The notes under the pieces: generated by a model
Database searches by the model: none
Told to the model about the DNA's origin: nothing
What the model saw: the letters and a program-made list of their open reading frames with translations, nothing else
Part shown: positions 40,578-52,170 of the stretch, in pieces
How positions within the stretch are numbered: position 1 is the first letter of the stretch
Layout: every line of letters begins with the position of its first letter
Made by a program: the position numbers and the translations under genes
Source of the DNA: Apis mellifera
Taxonomy: Eukaryota > Arthropoda > Insecta > Hymenoptera > Apidae
Assembly (NCBI RefSeq): GCF_003254395.2
Contig: NC_037638.1
Span: 4,764,001 to 4,828,000, forward strand
Direction of reading: 5' to 3'
DNA length: 64,000 bases

Positions 40578-40940
40578 GCATGAATTATGCATGAACAAAA
40601 ATTGTTACAATTGTTCTAAAATAATGATTAACAAATGGAAAATATCTATTTCAGGGGTTTCATGGAATGACATATAGGTATGGATGGAAAATGGAAAAAA
40701 ATGAATATTAAAAAAAGTGTTATTATCAATTTATAGATTCAACTTTTATGTGAGCATGTGTGTTTTTGAGTGATAAATACGAAAAACTAATTATATAAAT
40801 AAGTTTCAAATATCACGTGTTGCTTTCGTGCATTTTGCTTGATTTTTGATGTGCCATGACGACAATTATTTAAAATAATTTAAATAAAATGAAGTCATTC
40901 ATGATTAATTTTCTTAATGAGCTTAGATATTCAGAAAGTT

Positions 40941-40942
<2 letters not shown>

Positions 40943-40981
<39 letters not shown>
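40943..40981. repeat. (AT)n microsatellite
   Basis: Uninterrupted AT dinucleotide run of about 39 bases in the Pvr 3' flank. Confidence 0.95.
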
Positions 40982-40984
<3 letters not shown>

Positions 40985-41854
40985 TATAATATCGCGGAAT
41001 TATTATAAATGAATATCAGAAATAAAATATATTCATTAATTTACAAAACGAATTTGAAAAATAATGGAAGATAAAATATTTTGAAATAAGGTAATTATTT
41101 TTATTTTTTCATATTTAAAATCTTAATATAATTATTTGATATAAAAAAGTCAAAAATAAAATAAAATTTCATTTGATATTGAATTAATATTAATACGACT
41201 ATTATAAAATAAATGAAAATAGAGAAATAAATCAATATTTTCATAAAATAATTTTTTTGAAATTTTTTGATATATTTTTAGGCGATTAATATTTCGCATA
41301 TGAATCAAATTATTTCAAAAAAATTATAATAAAAAAATATTTTTTCATATGTGTACATTTATATTTATAACTTACATTAATTTTTTTATTCATAATTAAA
41401 ATTTTTACTATAATTTAAAATATTATAAATAAATAAGTATTATAAATAAAAATTATAAATATTATTATAATAGCACATATTATAAATAACATATAAATCA
41501 AATTAAATATTTAATGAAGTGCCTTGATATTATGATAATTAAGAAAATTTATGAACTGATTAAATATATAAAAACGTACAAATATATGACAATATATATA
41601 TATATAACGGCGATAGTAAAATAGAATGTAACAATGAATTTTAATTGGAATATTTTCAATCATGTACTTATTTATTAATCGTAAAAAGAAATTTTATTAT
41701 TATTATAATAATTATTTTTAAAAAATTTATGCAAAAATATTTAATGTTCAATTATATTATATGGATTTATTATCAGTACTTAATACTCAATTCATTGTAA
41801 GCTTGATTGCAAAATTTCATTCGAATTTCGGAAAAATTTTGTATCTACTAAAAC

Positions 41855-41857
<3 letters not shown>

Positions 41858-41904
<47 letters not shown>
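41858..41904. repeat. (AG)n microsatellite
   Basis: Uninterrupted AG dinucleotide run of about 47 bases. It is conspicuous because purine-rich G-containing runs are rare in this window. It may be polymorphic. Confidence 0.95.
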
Positions 41905-41907
<3 letters not shown>

Positions 41908-42122
41908 GTTTAATTTTAATGTAAGCTATTTTTATTTGGATGAGAAAACAAATTGATACAAAACATATGTGTATGTTGAATTAATTTAAATTGTCTAATC
42001 ATAGGCTATATTTAGAATTTAAAAAAACTTGTATAATAAAGTTTTTATCTTTACAACATTTTTATTTTTCATTAGTGTAGAAAGTATAAATAACATTTTA
42101 ATTTCATAAATATTTCCTAGAA

Positions 42123-45100
42123 TTATATTTCTACGCCTATATCACTTACAATTCTAATCGCGTAAGGAACATCATGTATTGTTACATTATTACGAATACG
42201 ACGACCTGTACGTTCGCCTATATCATCAACTAAAATTTTCTTATATTCTAACCATCTGAAATATTAAATTATAATTATTAAAGATGATTAGATGTTTTAT
42301 GTATCTTAACAAATATCTTATAATTGAAATAATAAAAAAAAAAAGCAATATAAATAACAACAAGAAATAATATACCTTCGATTCGTTACAAAGTTTTGAA
42401 ATAATTGCTCCTTCGTGGGAAATTTTGAATCCATAAATTGTTTGACGCGTTCCCAAATATTTGCACGATTATGAATTCTCAACCAATATCGTGGGACCAA
42501 GAAACATCTTACCGGTGTGTTAGCTACTATTCTTCGATTAACCATATTCTCTCCTAATTCATAATAAATATCATTTTATTTTTATTTTTAAAATAATATG
42601 AATTGACATATGAATTTAATAAAATATTACCTAATCCGAAACACGCACCCCTGCTAAACGTACAGATTTGCATAAATATTGTACGCACGTCAATCGGATA
42701 ACGTTGTTGAGAAATAGACGAAGGTTCTCTCATTAACATTTCTGCTACATCCGTAATTTTATGCCATTGGTTTATCTATATATATATTTAAAGTTTTTTT
42801 TTTAAGTTATGATTTAGAGTTAAAATAGTTCTTAATTTTCTTAAAAAATAAAAAACATAAATAAGAAAAAACCATATTAAAATCGCAAAATATTTAAAAA
42901 AATCTATTTTAATGATATTAAATATTGTTTCGCTTCAATTTAATTATTTTCAATATTTTTTATATATCACATTAATGCAATTAAATTTCGTATTTACATC
43001 TATTTTTAATTTTTTTTTTCTATATTTTTTATCTTAAATAAAACAAAGTTATAACAATTATTTGTGAATGCTAATACTTACTACATCCAATAATGTTATA
43101 GTAATAATGCTTGCACGTTCATCAAGATCTCTTCTTCTGTTGGTTGGCTTCGAAGATAATAAAAGTTGAGCATAATCTACAAAATCTTCATCTACCTTCA
43201 TGTCATTTTCCTTTAAAATAAAAAATATCATATATATCATATATAAAATAATTTTTAGTAGTTTAAATAAAAAAAAAAGATTATTGTATAAGAGCTTATA
43301 ATTACGTATTACATTTAATACAGTTTATTATAATATAAAATCATACTTTAGTTTTCTGGTAATCCAATTCATCAATTTTTTCAATTATTTTTGACCATGA
43401 TAAAGTTTTTGCCTTTTCGGGATCGTATATTTCATAATGAGTTCCATAAACAGAATGTTTTTCACGAACAATCATGTGTTCTATTAAACTACATTCGCCT
43501 TCTAATAAGAAATGAACATAATTCACCATTCCTTTACCATCACCTAATAAAACCTTAAATAATTATTTTGTAATTTTATTATACTTATTTTGATCTAATA
43601 AAAAGAATTTCAAGAAAAAATTAATTTAACTTTAATAAATTTTTTCTATTTAATTGCAAAATATATTTATGATTAAATTAATATTAATTACAACAATTAA
43701 TATTAAAAATGAAACTTATTGTACAAAATATATAATAATGTAAATATATAATATTATAAAAATTCATTTGAGATGATATATTATAAATATATTAATATTT
43801 GATAATCATAGAGATATTTAAATATTTTTTTAATATTAATTTAATATGATTATATTTAAATATATATATATTGAATATTATTGAAATGATTGTAATTTAT
43901 ATATAAGTTATTATAAATTATATACCTCATCAATTTGATAATCTCTTATTTTACTAAGAATGCAACATTCTCGTATTGTTTTTTCATCCCAAGATTTAAA
44001 ATAATTAAAATTAATTAACGCATCTCGTAATAAGTCCCATTCTTTTTGTAAAAAAGGTCGTATAATATCGTCAAATTCACTTTGAGGAACAAGTATTAAA
44101 TCTACTGGAGCTACAAATAAAATTCATTAAATATCTATAATATTTAATAATATTTAAATAAAAAATTTCTAAATAATAAAATAGTTACATTTAAAATGAA
44201 AATAACAAAATAATTCTACATACTTAATGTAACTACTGTTGCTGATCTTGGTATTTCATATAACATCGCAACTTCACCAAATATATCACCAGAAGTTAAA
44301 ATACCCATGTCAATTTCTTTCGTTTCGCCTAAGTGATAATAAATTTTTTAATACTCTTTTATAATATATATCTATATATAAATGCATGTTCCAGAATAAA
44401 AATTTATCCAGAATAATCTCATTTGTTTTTCAGAGATATTAAAAATATTTTAAATAAAAATTCAATGATTTTGAAGCGGATATAATATTTTTTCTTAGAA
44501 GAGAAGAAAAAATTCGGATGCTTAAAGATCATATAATGATTAACTTTTTAAATAGAATCATTTATTTTTAATATATAGGTAAATGTTATATATATTATTC
44601 TCTATAAAAATTATTAAATCATTTTTGAAAATACTATTATATTATTACCAAAAATTATTATTTTAGAGGATAAATATCTCCAAACAATATTTTGATGTAT
44701 GATTCCAATGAAAATTTTATTATTCATACAATGAAATTAACAAATAATTTGTTAAAAAATATTGTTTTTTATACCTGTCCAACGATCAATAACTGTTTTC
44801 GTTACACTGACTTCTCCATTTATAATAAAATATTGATTTCGAGGTTTATGCCCTTGTCGTACAATTACGCGACCAGCTCTTAAATATTGATAATAGCATA
44901 CTCCCGCTAAAACTTCTCTCAAACGTTCAGGATATTTTACAAATATGTGAAATTTTTTAAATAACTCATATACATATCTTCTATCCTCTTTCTCTCGATT
45001 TTCTGGTCTCGTTAACAAATAAGAACGATCCTTAAGTATAAATCACTTTTATTATTTAATAGATATTTATATTATAAAAAATCAATTAATAATAATTATA

Positions 45101-45855
45101 CCAAATTTAAAAATAAATTTAAAAATATTAAACATCAATAATTAGAGAGATATTAAAAATTCTATATACCTGTAGTGTAAGCATTTTTTTTTCAAGTCTT
45201 CTCTGTTCTGCCCTTCGAATATTAATAGCGATATCATCGCTAACTTCTTCAATCACTGGTTCTTCAACCAACCATTCAATATATTCCAAGACAAGTCTTA
45301 CAGCAGCTCGAAAAAGATAAATTCCTTTTAACCTATTGACCTATAATTATTGTTATTAAAAACGGATCATATTATTTAAAAACATAATTATAATTATGAT
45401 AATAATTAAGTTATATTTTTGTATTTGCTTTTGTCATACATATACATAAAGTTAAAATATTTCATTTCCTTATTTCGATTTAGAATAGCAAAGCAATATT
45501 TTAATTTTTGCAATTAAATACTCTTTAGTTAAAATTTAATTAATTAAAATAAGATAATTTTCATGAATTCTAATTAAATTCCAGTTTCATAAATATAAAT
45601 GATTAATCTTTATAATCACTAAGTAAGGAAGAGATACGAAGAGATACGAAATACATAAAGTATATCGTATTTATAATATCTATTTTTTTTTTTTTACTTT
45701 CTACAAAATAAAAAATAATTTACAGAATACGCTATAATAATATTAAAAATGATATACAATATATTTACTGGTCTTATAGTTATTGATCTTCTTCTTAATA
45801 TTTCAAGAAATGATTCACGAAGAGAAATTCTTCTGCGTAATGTGTAATGTGTCAT
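42123..45855 (-). CDS. Cyclic nucleotide-binding domain-containing protein 2-like
   Basis: Soluble protein with cyclic-nucleotide-binding folds. The vertebrate relative CNBD2 is linked to sperm function. Exons (minus): 45855-45769, 45340-45170, 45030-44775, 44328-44224, 44110-43926, 43553-43347, 43210-43082, 42775-42631, 42553-42376, 42255-42123. They join in phase to 531 codons. The first CNB domain spans roughly residues 100-225. It includes GRVIVRQGHKPRNQYFIING and a phosphate-binding cassette at about 188-201 (FGEVAMLYEIPRSA) that keeps the Gly, Glu and Arg needed to hold a cyclic nucleotide phosphate. A second, more degenerate CNB-like segment follows (WDEKTIRECCILSKI...NYVHFLLEGECSLIEHMIV) without a clear cassette. 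The N-terminus is basic (MTHYTLRRRISLRESF). No kinase, channel or GEF domain is present, so this is not a PKA or ion-channel subunit. It is divergent from POMP, whose start lies about 640 bases away. Confidence 0.85.
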
Positions 45856-46498
45856 TTTTGATTTTTTTAATTAATTAATTGCAATATAAATACAATATAA
45901 ATAAAATTACTTTGTAATTTTCTGAATAATAATAAGTAGTAACTAAGATCAATTATTTGAAATACATTAAATACATACAATATATGATTTGATGTCTTTT
46001 CTCTGCATTTCACTTTGTTATATCGATAAAGTTATATATGATAAATATAGTTATTTATGATAAATAGACAAATGAGATATAAAATATTTTTAAAAAATAT
46101 TAATTATTGATAATTTTCGAAATTAAATTTAAAATAATAATAAAATTAATTTTATTATTTTTAATTTCTTATTTAAAATTAAATTAAAAGAAAGAAATTA
46201 AAAATTAATATGATATATTGTATGTAGCATATAAGCATAAAATTTATGAAAATCCATATAAAATCATAAAGTTAATCTATATAATAACTTAAACAATATC
46301 AGTAATATAGTTTATAAAATAGAAATTGAAATACAAATTCCATCTATATTATATATTATTAATGCCGTTATGACTGACTTGCATATGTGAAATGTCAAAT
46401 GATATTTTAGTGATTTTATGAACGCAATATAAAGTCTGTGTATCTATATAACGTGACTTGCTTTTCATAAAAATTTGGATTTTATATAAATAATAATA
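45856..46498. promoter_or_regulatory. Divergent promoter region between CNBD2-like (-) and POMP (+)
   Basis: The start codons of two head-to-head genes are 643 bases apart, so this interval must hold both promoters and both 5' UTRs. The sequence is A/T-rich. A slightly more balanced patch at about 46365-46470 lies just upstream of the POMP start. No specific core element can be named with confidence. Confidence 0.5.
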
Positions 46499-47505
46499 AT
46501 GGTAAAAACAAATATAAATTTTAATTGTTTTATATATATGTAATATTGAAAGAAATTAAGAATTTAAATTTTTATATTTTTATATTTATGAATAAATATT
46601 TTTAAATATAATATTAATTTTATGATAAAGTTATGTCAGAAAACACTATTTCTATTTACAACACTATTTCTTTTTAATTTAAAGAAAAAATATATAAAAA
46701 CTCAAGTAATAATATTAAAATAATATATTTTAGAGTTTTGGGTTACCTTCACTTATACCAAAACCTGTTGTGAACGGTCAATTCAATATTCACGATGACA
46801 ATTATGGTATACCTAATCCGATGATTTCAGGGTATGAATAAATTATTAAATAATTTTCTCAAGAATGAAAAATTTTCAATTATTAATATTAAATATGTTA
46901 TTTAATTACTATGTATACTATGTTAGGTTATCAGCATCTAGACAGCATATAGGCTATGCACATCCATTAGAAATATCTGAGAAAAATGTAAGAAAATAAA
47001 TATGTTGAAAATTATTTTTATCATTATATACATTATATTTATTTTTCAGTATGAAAAGAATCGTACTCATATAAATATGGTATTATTAAGAAATTCACAA
47101 GGATTACATGCTCCAATGCGTTTAGCAATGGAATTGAAAGCAACTGAAAAAATTGGGCGGTTGCCATTTCTTCCATCATCAAATATGATGAAAGATGTGT
47201 TACTTGGAAAAGATGAAGAAATAGGGTAAATTAAATTTTTTAAAGAATTTTTTGTTATTATTTAAATTGGATAATATATATTACATTAGATATATTACAT
47301 AATATATATTTTGTGTTTTAGTTTATAATTTCTTATAATATATTAATTAATGAAATGAATTTATTGAATGAATGAATATTAATAATTTAGAATTTTAATA
47401 ATTTTTTATATCTTTAGGTTTGAAGATATACTAAATATATCTGAATTTAGAGAACAAATGGGTCAACCACATGCTGTTATTGAAAAAAGTCTTGGAATAT
47501 TGTAA
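46499..47505 (+). CDS. POMP: Proteasome maturation protein (POMP/Ump1)
   Basis: Chaperone that assembles the 20S proteasome from half-proteasomes and is degraded as the first substrate of the new particle. Exons: 46499-46501 (start codon only), 46734-46831, 46927-46987, 47050-47225, 47418-47505. Together they give 141 residues, the same length as human POMP. Conserved family features are the HPLEISEKN segment, RNSQGLHAPMRLAMELKA, GRLPFLPSSN, VLLGKDEEIGFEDILN and the end MGQPHAVIEKSLGIL. The start is inferred. The exon beginning SFGLPSLIPKP has no upstream in-frame ATG before its acceptor, while an ATG lying exactly on a GTAAAA donor sits 230 bases upstream and restores the right length. If that is wrong only the first residue changes. 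The gene is divergent from the CNBD2-like gene. Confidence 0.93.
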
Positions 47506-47671
47506 ATGCTTATTTTTATTTATAATATAAAATCTATAAATCATTACTTTGTATTATTGAATAAATTCAAGTAACAAATATTTAATTCTTATAATTAAAT
47601 TATTTAATTTAAATAATTAGCATTAAATTTATTTAATTTATTTAAAAAATTATATATCTTTATATATCTGA
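47506..47671. other. POMP 3' flank
   Basis: A/T-rich, no gene seen. It should hold the POMP 3' UTR. Confidence 0.5.
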
Positions 47672-48432
47672 CTATATAAGATGATTTATTCTACTATTAC
47701 ATATTTTCTTAATTTCTTGAATTGCAACATGTAATTCATTATTCTTTGTATTTTGTAAACGTATTTAGATTGATGTAAAAATTATTTCTATTTTATTTTT
47801 TTGTACATGTATTGTGTATATATACATGTATTATTTTCTGTATATAAAAGAAATATGAAATTTTTCTTTATATTTGAAATAATATTATAAATTATATTTT
47901 ATTTATAATTAAGTTATTATTTTTAATGTACTTACAAATTATTATAAATAGTTAATATGTGTTTTTTTTCTTTGTTAGATTTAAATTTAGAGTTTTTTTG
48001 TTTAAACTGTAATTCAGTAACATAAAATTCTTCTATTAATTTTTTTACTAAATCTGAATATTTAAATAATAGATTTTCTTTTCTAAAAATAAATATTTAT
48101 TGTATAAAAATAATTATTAAATAATTATTTTTCACCAAGAATATCCAATTTATCTAAATATTAATAAAAACTTCTTTTATATTTGAAAAAATATATTTCT
48201 TGATATTTTTAACTAATGTAAATGGTCTCATAAATACAATGCAATATTTGGATAATATTCTACAATATTTCCAAAAAATCATTCAAATTGTTCAGGAATT
48301 GAAGCATTTATTTCTGAAATATTTAAAATCCCACTTGAATCTAATACAAAAAAAAAAAAATATAATTTAATATATGATTATTTTTTTTTTTGATAATTTA
48401 ATAAAAATTAATTGTAATATTTCACCATTCAT
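47672..48432 (-). pseudogene. Probable decayed multi-exon gene, unidentified
   Basis: Minus-strand pieces look like coding exons with proper splice sites but do not form one open frame. Piece 1: ATGAATG then donor GTGAAA (48432-48426). Piece 2: a strong polypyrimidine acceptor, then exon start at 48340 reading DSSGILNIS...PEQFE, interrupted by TGA at 48281-48279 where the continuation FFGNIVEYYPNIAL is still protein-like. Piece 3: exon 48082-47936 reading KENLLFKYSDLVKKLIEEFY...ILTIYNN with a consensus donor GTAAGT. Piece 4: about 47752-47672, NNELHVAIQEIKKICNSRI ending in TAG, but in a phase that does not fit piece 3. The FFGN segment faintly recalls the N-terminal region of HAUS augmin subunit 3, a weak guess. 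It could instead be a real gene with unrecognised small exons or sequencing errors. Confidence 0.35.
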
Positions 48433-48995
48433 ATATATATATATATATATAACATATGTAAACTTTATCCATATAAATATGTATATAATATATTAACGTT
48501 TAAAATATTATATAATTAAAAAATAAATATATAATTAAAATTATAATATATATTATATATAAAATAAATTTAATAAAAAATTTAATAATAAATATTTACC
48601 ACTCGCGTAAATACGTTATTTTTTTTTAAGTTTAAATTTCTTTAACTTTATTAGAGAGGAGAATGCACAAAGTTCATAAGATTATCAACAATCAATTTTA
48701 TAAATTTAAAATATATTATTCTTTAAAAAATTACAAATATATCAATGTATATAATTGTATAAATATTTATATTTAATATATATGTGTGTATGTATGTCTG
48801 TGTAAATAAATAATCATAATATAAATATAAATAATTTTTATTCAAAATATATAAAATAATTTTCAATATGTTATCAAAAAAAATATAACACTATTAATAC
48901 TTAATTATGTTTCATTGAAATTCAATATTAAAATAAAATTATATATTACATAATAAATTAAATAATATTTAAAATTATTAATATAAATATTTTTA

Positions 48996-48998
<3 letters not shown>

Positions 48999-49034
<36 letters not shown>
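48999..49034. repeat. (TA)n microsatellite
   Basis: Uninterrupted TA run of about 36 bases. Shorter relatives lie at 48431-48451 and 49144-49172. Confidence 0.9.
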
Positions 49035-49035
<1 letters not shown>

Positions 49036-49139
49036 TTCGTTACATATTTTTAATATTTATATTATATGTTTATATATTTATTTATAATGTTAATTTGTTT
49101 ATATTATATTATATTATTAAATAACAAAAATTTATCTAA

Positions 49140-49143
<4 letters not shown>

Positions 49144-49172
<29 letters not shown>
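49144..49172. repeat. (AT)n microsatellite
   Basis: Uninterrupted AT run of about 29 bases in the same A/T-rich spacer. Confidence 0.9.
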
Positions 49173-49175
<3 letters not shown>

Positions 49176-50279
49176 TAAAATTTAAAGTGTAATATTTTCA
49201 AAAGTTTATCATGTTTAATTAAATTAATTAATTTACTTATTATTATATTATTGTTGTTATTTAAAATATAAAAATCTAGATATTATTATATGTATAAAAA
49301 TTTATTTAAAATAATATATGTTATGTATTTAAATACAATAATTTAAAATATTAAATAAAGTTTAAAATTATTCATATTATAGATTTATTATAAAATGAAA
49401 ATTATAAAAAATTATTTAAAATTGAAAATTATAAAAAATTAGATAATAAAGTAATATAACGTAATATTTATTAAAATATTATTATTATTAAAATATAACG
49501 TAATTATTTTAATTATATATTAAATTATATTATATGTATTATATTAAATACATATAAAATTATATACAAATTAAATAGTTACATTAAATTTTTAATAGAA
49601 GCTATTGAATTTTTGAATTCATTCAATTTTAATAATTTGAGCATATATTTTTGTATAAATTCATATTTTACTAATATTTAAATAGTAGTAAGGAAGAAAA
49701 GGATAAACTGAAAACGAATAAAAAAAAAAAAAGAAATTAAAAGAAAGAAAAGTGAATAATAGAAATATAGATTTATTTTACTATTATTATCAATTTAAAA
49801 TTAACCATATTGTGTTTAATTTCATATCTAAATGTTTTGTATTTTATTTTTTGTATTTTATACAAAATAACATGAATACGATACGATGAATATTTTTGTA
49901 AAAAAAAAAAATCAAAATTATATAAATTATATTTTTTTAAAATTAATTATGTTTAATAGAAGAATCTCGAATTGCAAACATAAATTAAATTATGTTATTG
50001 ACTAATTCCAAAGCGGTTATCTGTCTGTTGAATGAAAATAGCGAATTGGTTATAAAAAATGGTTGATAAAAGATAAGAGAATTAAACCGTCAGTATAACT
50101 ATGAATTCGATCATAAAATGTTTTTAATTTATTAAATATTATTAATATTAATATTAATTAATAATATTAAATTTTATTGAAATAATTATTAAAATATATT
50201 ATATAAATATAATATTTGCTTATAATTTTTTAATAAAAAACCGCATAACCTTTATTTCGTTTCATGTAATAAAAAAAAA

Positions 50280-51242
50280 ATGAATGTTAAGATTTTAGAT
50301 GGTGGATTTGGTGCTCAATTATCAACTCATGTTAATGAAAAAGTCGATGGTGATCCTTTATGGACATCAAAATTTTTAGTAACAAATCCTAATGCAGTAT
50401 ATGCTACACATTTGGATTTTTTAAAAGCAGGTGCAGATATTATTGAAACAAATACATATCAAGCTTCAATTCCTAGCTTAATGAAACATTTGTCTATAAG
50501 CAAAGAAGAAAGTATAAAATTGTTACATAAAGCTGTTCATCTTGCTAAAACTGCAGTGAATGATTATACTAAAGAAGTTATAAATAATAATGATGTTGAG
50601 AATAAAAATCCTATGATTGTTGCCTCTTGTGGACCATATGGAGCTAGTTTACATGATGGTTCAGAATATAATGGAGCTTATGGCAAAATAACACCTCGTG
50701 AAAACATAATTCAATGGCATAAATCACGTATAGATGCTATTATAAATGCTGGTATAGATTTATTAGCATTAGAAACTATACCTTGTTATCAGGAAGCAGA
50801 AGCAATAATTGAAGTTCTAAGAGAATATCCAAATACTAAAGCATGGCTTTCATTTTCTTGTGAAAAAAATACACAAAAAATAGTAGATGGAAGCAATTTT
50901 CAAGAACTTTCTACACGTTGTTATAAAACATTACCAGGACAAATAGTTGCCATTGGTGTAAATTGTATTGCTCCAAAAGATGTAACTCCTTTATTGAAAA
51001 ATATCAATATGGGATCAGGAAATGATTTTATTCCACTTATAGCATATCCTAATAGTGGTGAAATCTACTCACCAAATGAAGGATGGATAAAAAATGAAAG
51101 TTGTGCTCCACTTGAAAGTTTCATTCCTGAATGGTTAGAATTTGGAATACGATATCTTGGAGGATGTTGCAGAATGTATGCAGAGAATATAAAATCAATT
51201 AGAAAAGCAGTAAATAATTTCAAGAAATCAAAAGAACAATAA
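50280..51242 (+). CDS. Homocysteine S-methyltransferase, copy 1 (intronless)
   Basis: Zn-dependent enzyme that moves a methyl group from a sulfonium donor (S-methylmethionine or S-adenosylmethionine) to homocysteine, giving methionine. It is a 320-residue TIM-barrel protein of the MmuM/Ybgg/HMT family in one uninterrupted frame. The N-terminal LDGGFGAQL signature is at residues 6-14 and the DPLWTS and GADIIETNTYQAS blocks follow. The three zinc-ligand cysteines are present: Cys229 in GVNC and Cys296-Cys297 in LGGCCR. LALETIPC lies in mid-barrel. The start is the first ATG of the frame, directly after an A-run, and the length fits the family. A poly(A) signal AATAAA lies close after the stop, at 51261-51266. 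Copy 2 lies 929 bases downstream on the same strand. Confidence 0.95.
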   Translation: MNVKILDGGFGAQLSTHVNEKVDGDPLWTSKFLVTNPNAVYATHLDFLKAGADIIETNTYQASIPSLMKHLSISKEESIKLLHKAVHLAKTAVNDYTKEVINNNDVENKNPMIVASCGPYGASLHDGSEYNGAYGKITPRENIIQWHKSRIDAIINAGIDLLALETIPCYQEAEAIIEVLREYPNTKAWLSFSCEKNTQKIVDGSNFQELSTRCYKTLPGQIVAIGVNCIAPKDVTPLLKNINMGSGNDFIPLIAYPNSGEIYSPNEGWIKNESCAPLESFIPEWLEFGIRYLGGCCRMYAENIKSIRKAVNNFKKSKEQ

Positions 51243-52170
51243 TGGATTAATTTTTTTTTAAATAAAAATTTAATTATTTTTGCTTTTTAAAATTTTGTTA
51301 ATTTTATTTTTAATTTTATATATATTGTTTTATATATTTTTTAACATATTTATAAATTAAATGCATATATATATATAAATTAATAAATTTTACAATAATT
51401 ATTATTTTATTTATTTATAAAAAATAAATATTTTTTTCAATTAATATTTGTTCGAAAAAAAAATATTTAAAAATATTTAAATTTTATAGATATTCTAATT
51501 ACATATATCTTGTTATGCCTTCTTTTGTTATTTTATTTTTGTTATGAATTATTTATTAGTCTAATTCATTTGATATTGTATTTTAATGATAAAAAAAATC
51601 TAAATTTATCGCTATAAAAAGCGTTTATAACTTCAGTCTTCAAATTTGTATAAGAAAAGACATCAATTGACATTGATTAATGCTTATCAGACCAATACAA
51701 GATAATATTACATTTAAAAATGTTGTATATACATGTAATATATATATCACAAATACATGATTTATCATAATACGTACAATACACGTGACTAAATCTGATC
51801 TTCCTAGTATAAAAGCTCTTCACGACGTAAGAACTGTTAGCATAATAACATTTGAAATTTTGTTCACGTTTTTATAATATTTATCTCACAGATTCATAAT
51901 GGACTTTGGAATAGATATATTTTGTGAAGTCAATTATAGAAATTGTTGCCTCAGACGTTGTAAACACATTTAAGCGGCCAAGACGTGCGCGAAATTATAA
52001 ATAAAAATTTAGTTTTTCCAATGTGAAAGACGCACCATTATTAAAAAAAATTATTTACAATTTAAAATGATTAAAAAATAAAAATAATTATATATTTTTA
52101 TATATGTGTGTATAGCGATATTTTTGATATTAAAAATATTTAATAATTGCGATAATTTTAATAGAAAATC
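51243..52170. other. Spacer between the two homocysteine methyltransferases
   Basis: The left half is the A/T-rich 3' flank of copy 1. The right half (about 51590-52030) is more balanced and holds the probable promoter of copy 2, including the TATA-type box and CACGTG listed separately. No additional coding frame was supported. Confidence 0.55.
51782..51815 (+). promoter_or_regulatory. Putative promoter of homocysteine methyltransferase copy 2: CACGTG and TATAAAAG
   Basis: A palindromic E-box CACGTG at 51782-51787 is followed by TATAAAAG at 51808-51815 in a stretch with balanced composition, where a TATA match is more telling than elsewhere. It lies about 355 bases before the copy 2 start codon. 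A second TATAAAAAG occurs at about 51614-51622. bHLH factors bind CACGTG, but which one acts here is unknown. Confidence 0.4.

Larger units (their letters stand above)
40578..42122. other. Convergent intergenic region between Pvr and the CNBD2-like gene
   Basis: This region holds the 3' UTRs of both genes and A/T-rich DNA without coding frames. It contains an (AT)n run at 40943-40981 and an (AG)n run at 41858-41904, both listed separately. Confidence 0.55.
48433..50279. other. Extremely A/T-rich intergenic region with AT microsatellites
   Basis: No gene seen from 48433 to the homocysteine methyltransferase start. It contains (AT)n runs at 48431-48451, 48999-49034 and 49144-49172. A slightly more balanced patch near 48600-48670 could be a minus-strand 5' exon of the decayed gene. 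The last 300 bases (about 49980-50110) are more balanced and probably contain the promoter of the next gene. Confidence 0.55.

Noticed and set aside
47672..48432. Decayed gene read as a mitochondrial insertion because TGA occurs where Trp would fit
   Set aside because: The translated pieces do not resemble any mitochondrial protein, which are strongly conserved, and splice signals flank them. A nuclear remnant fits better.
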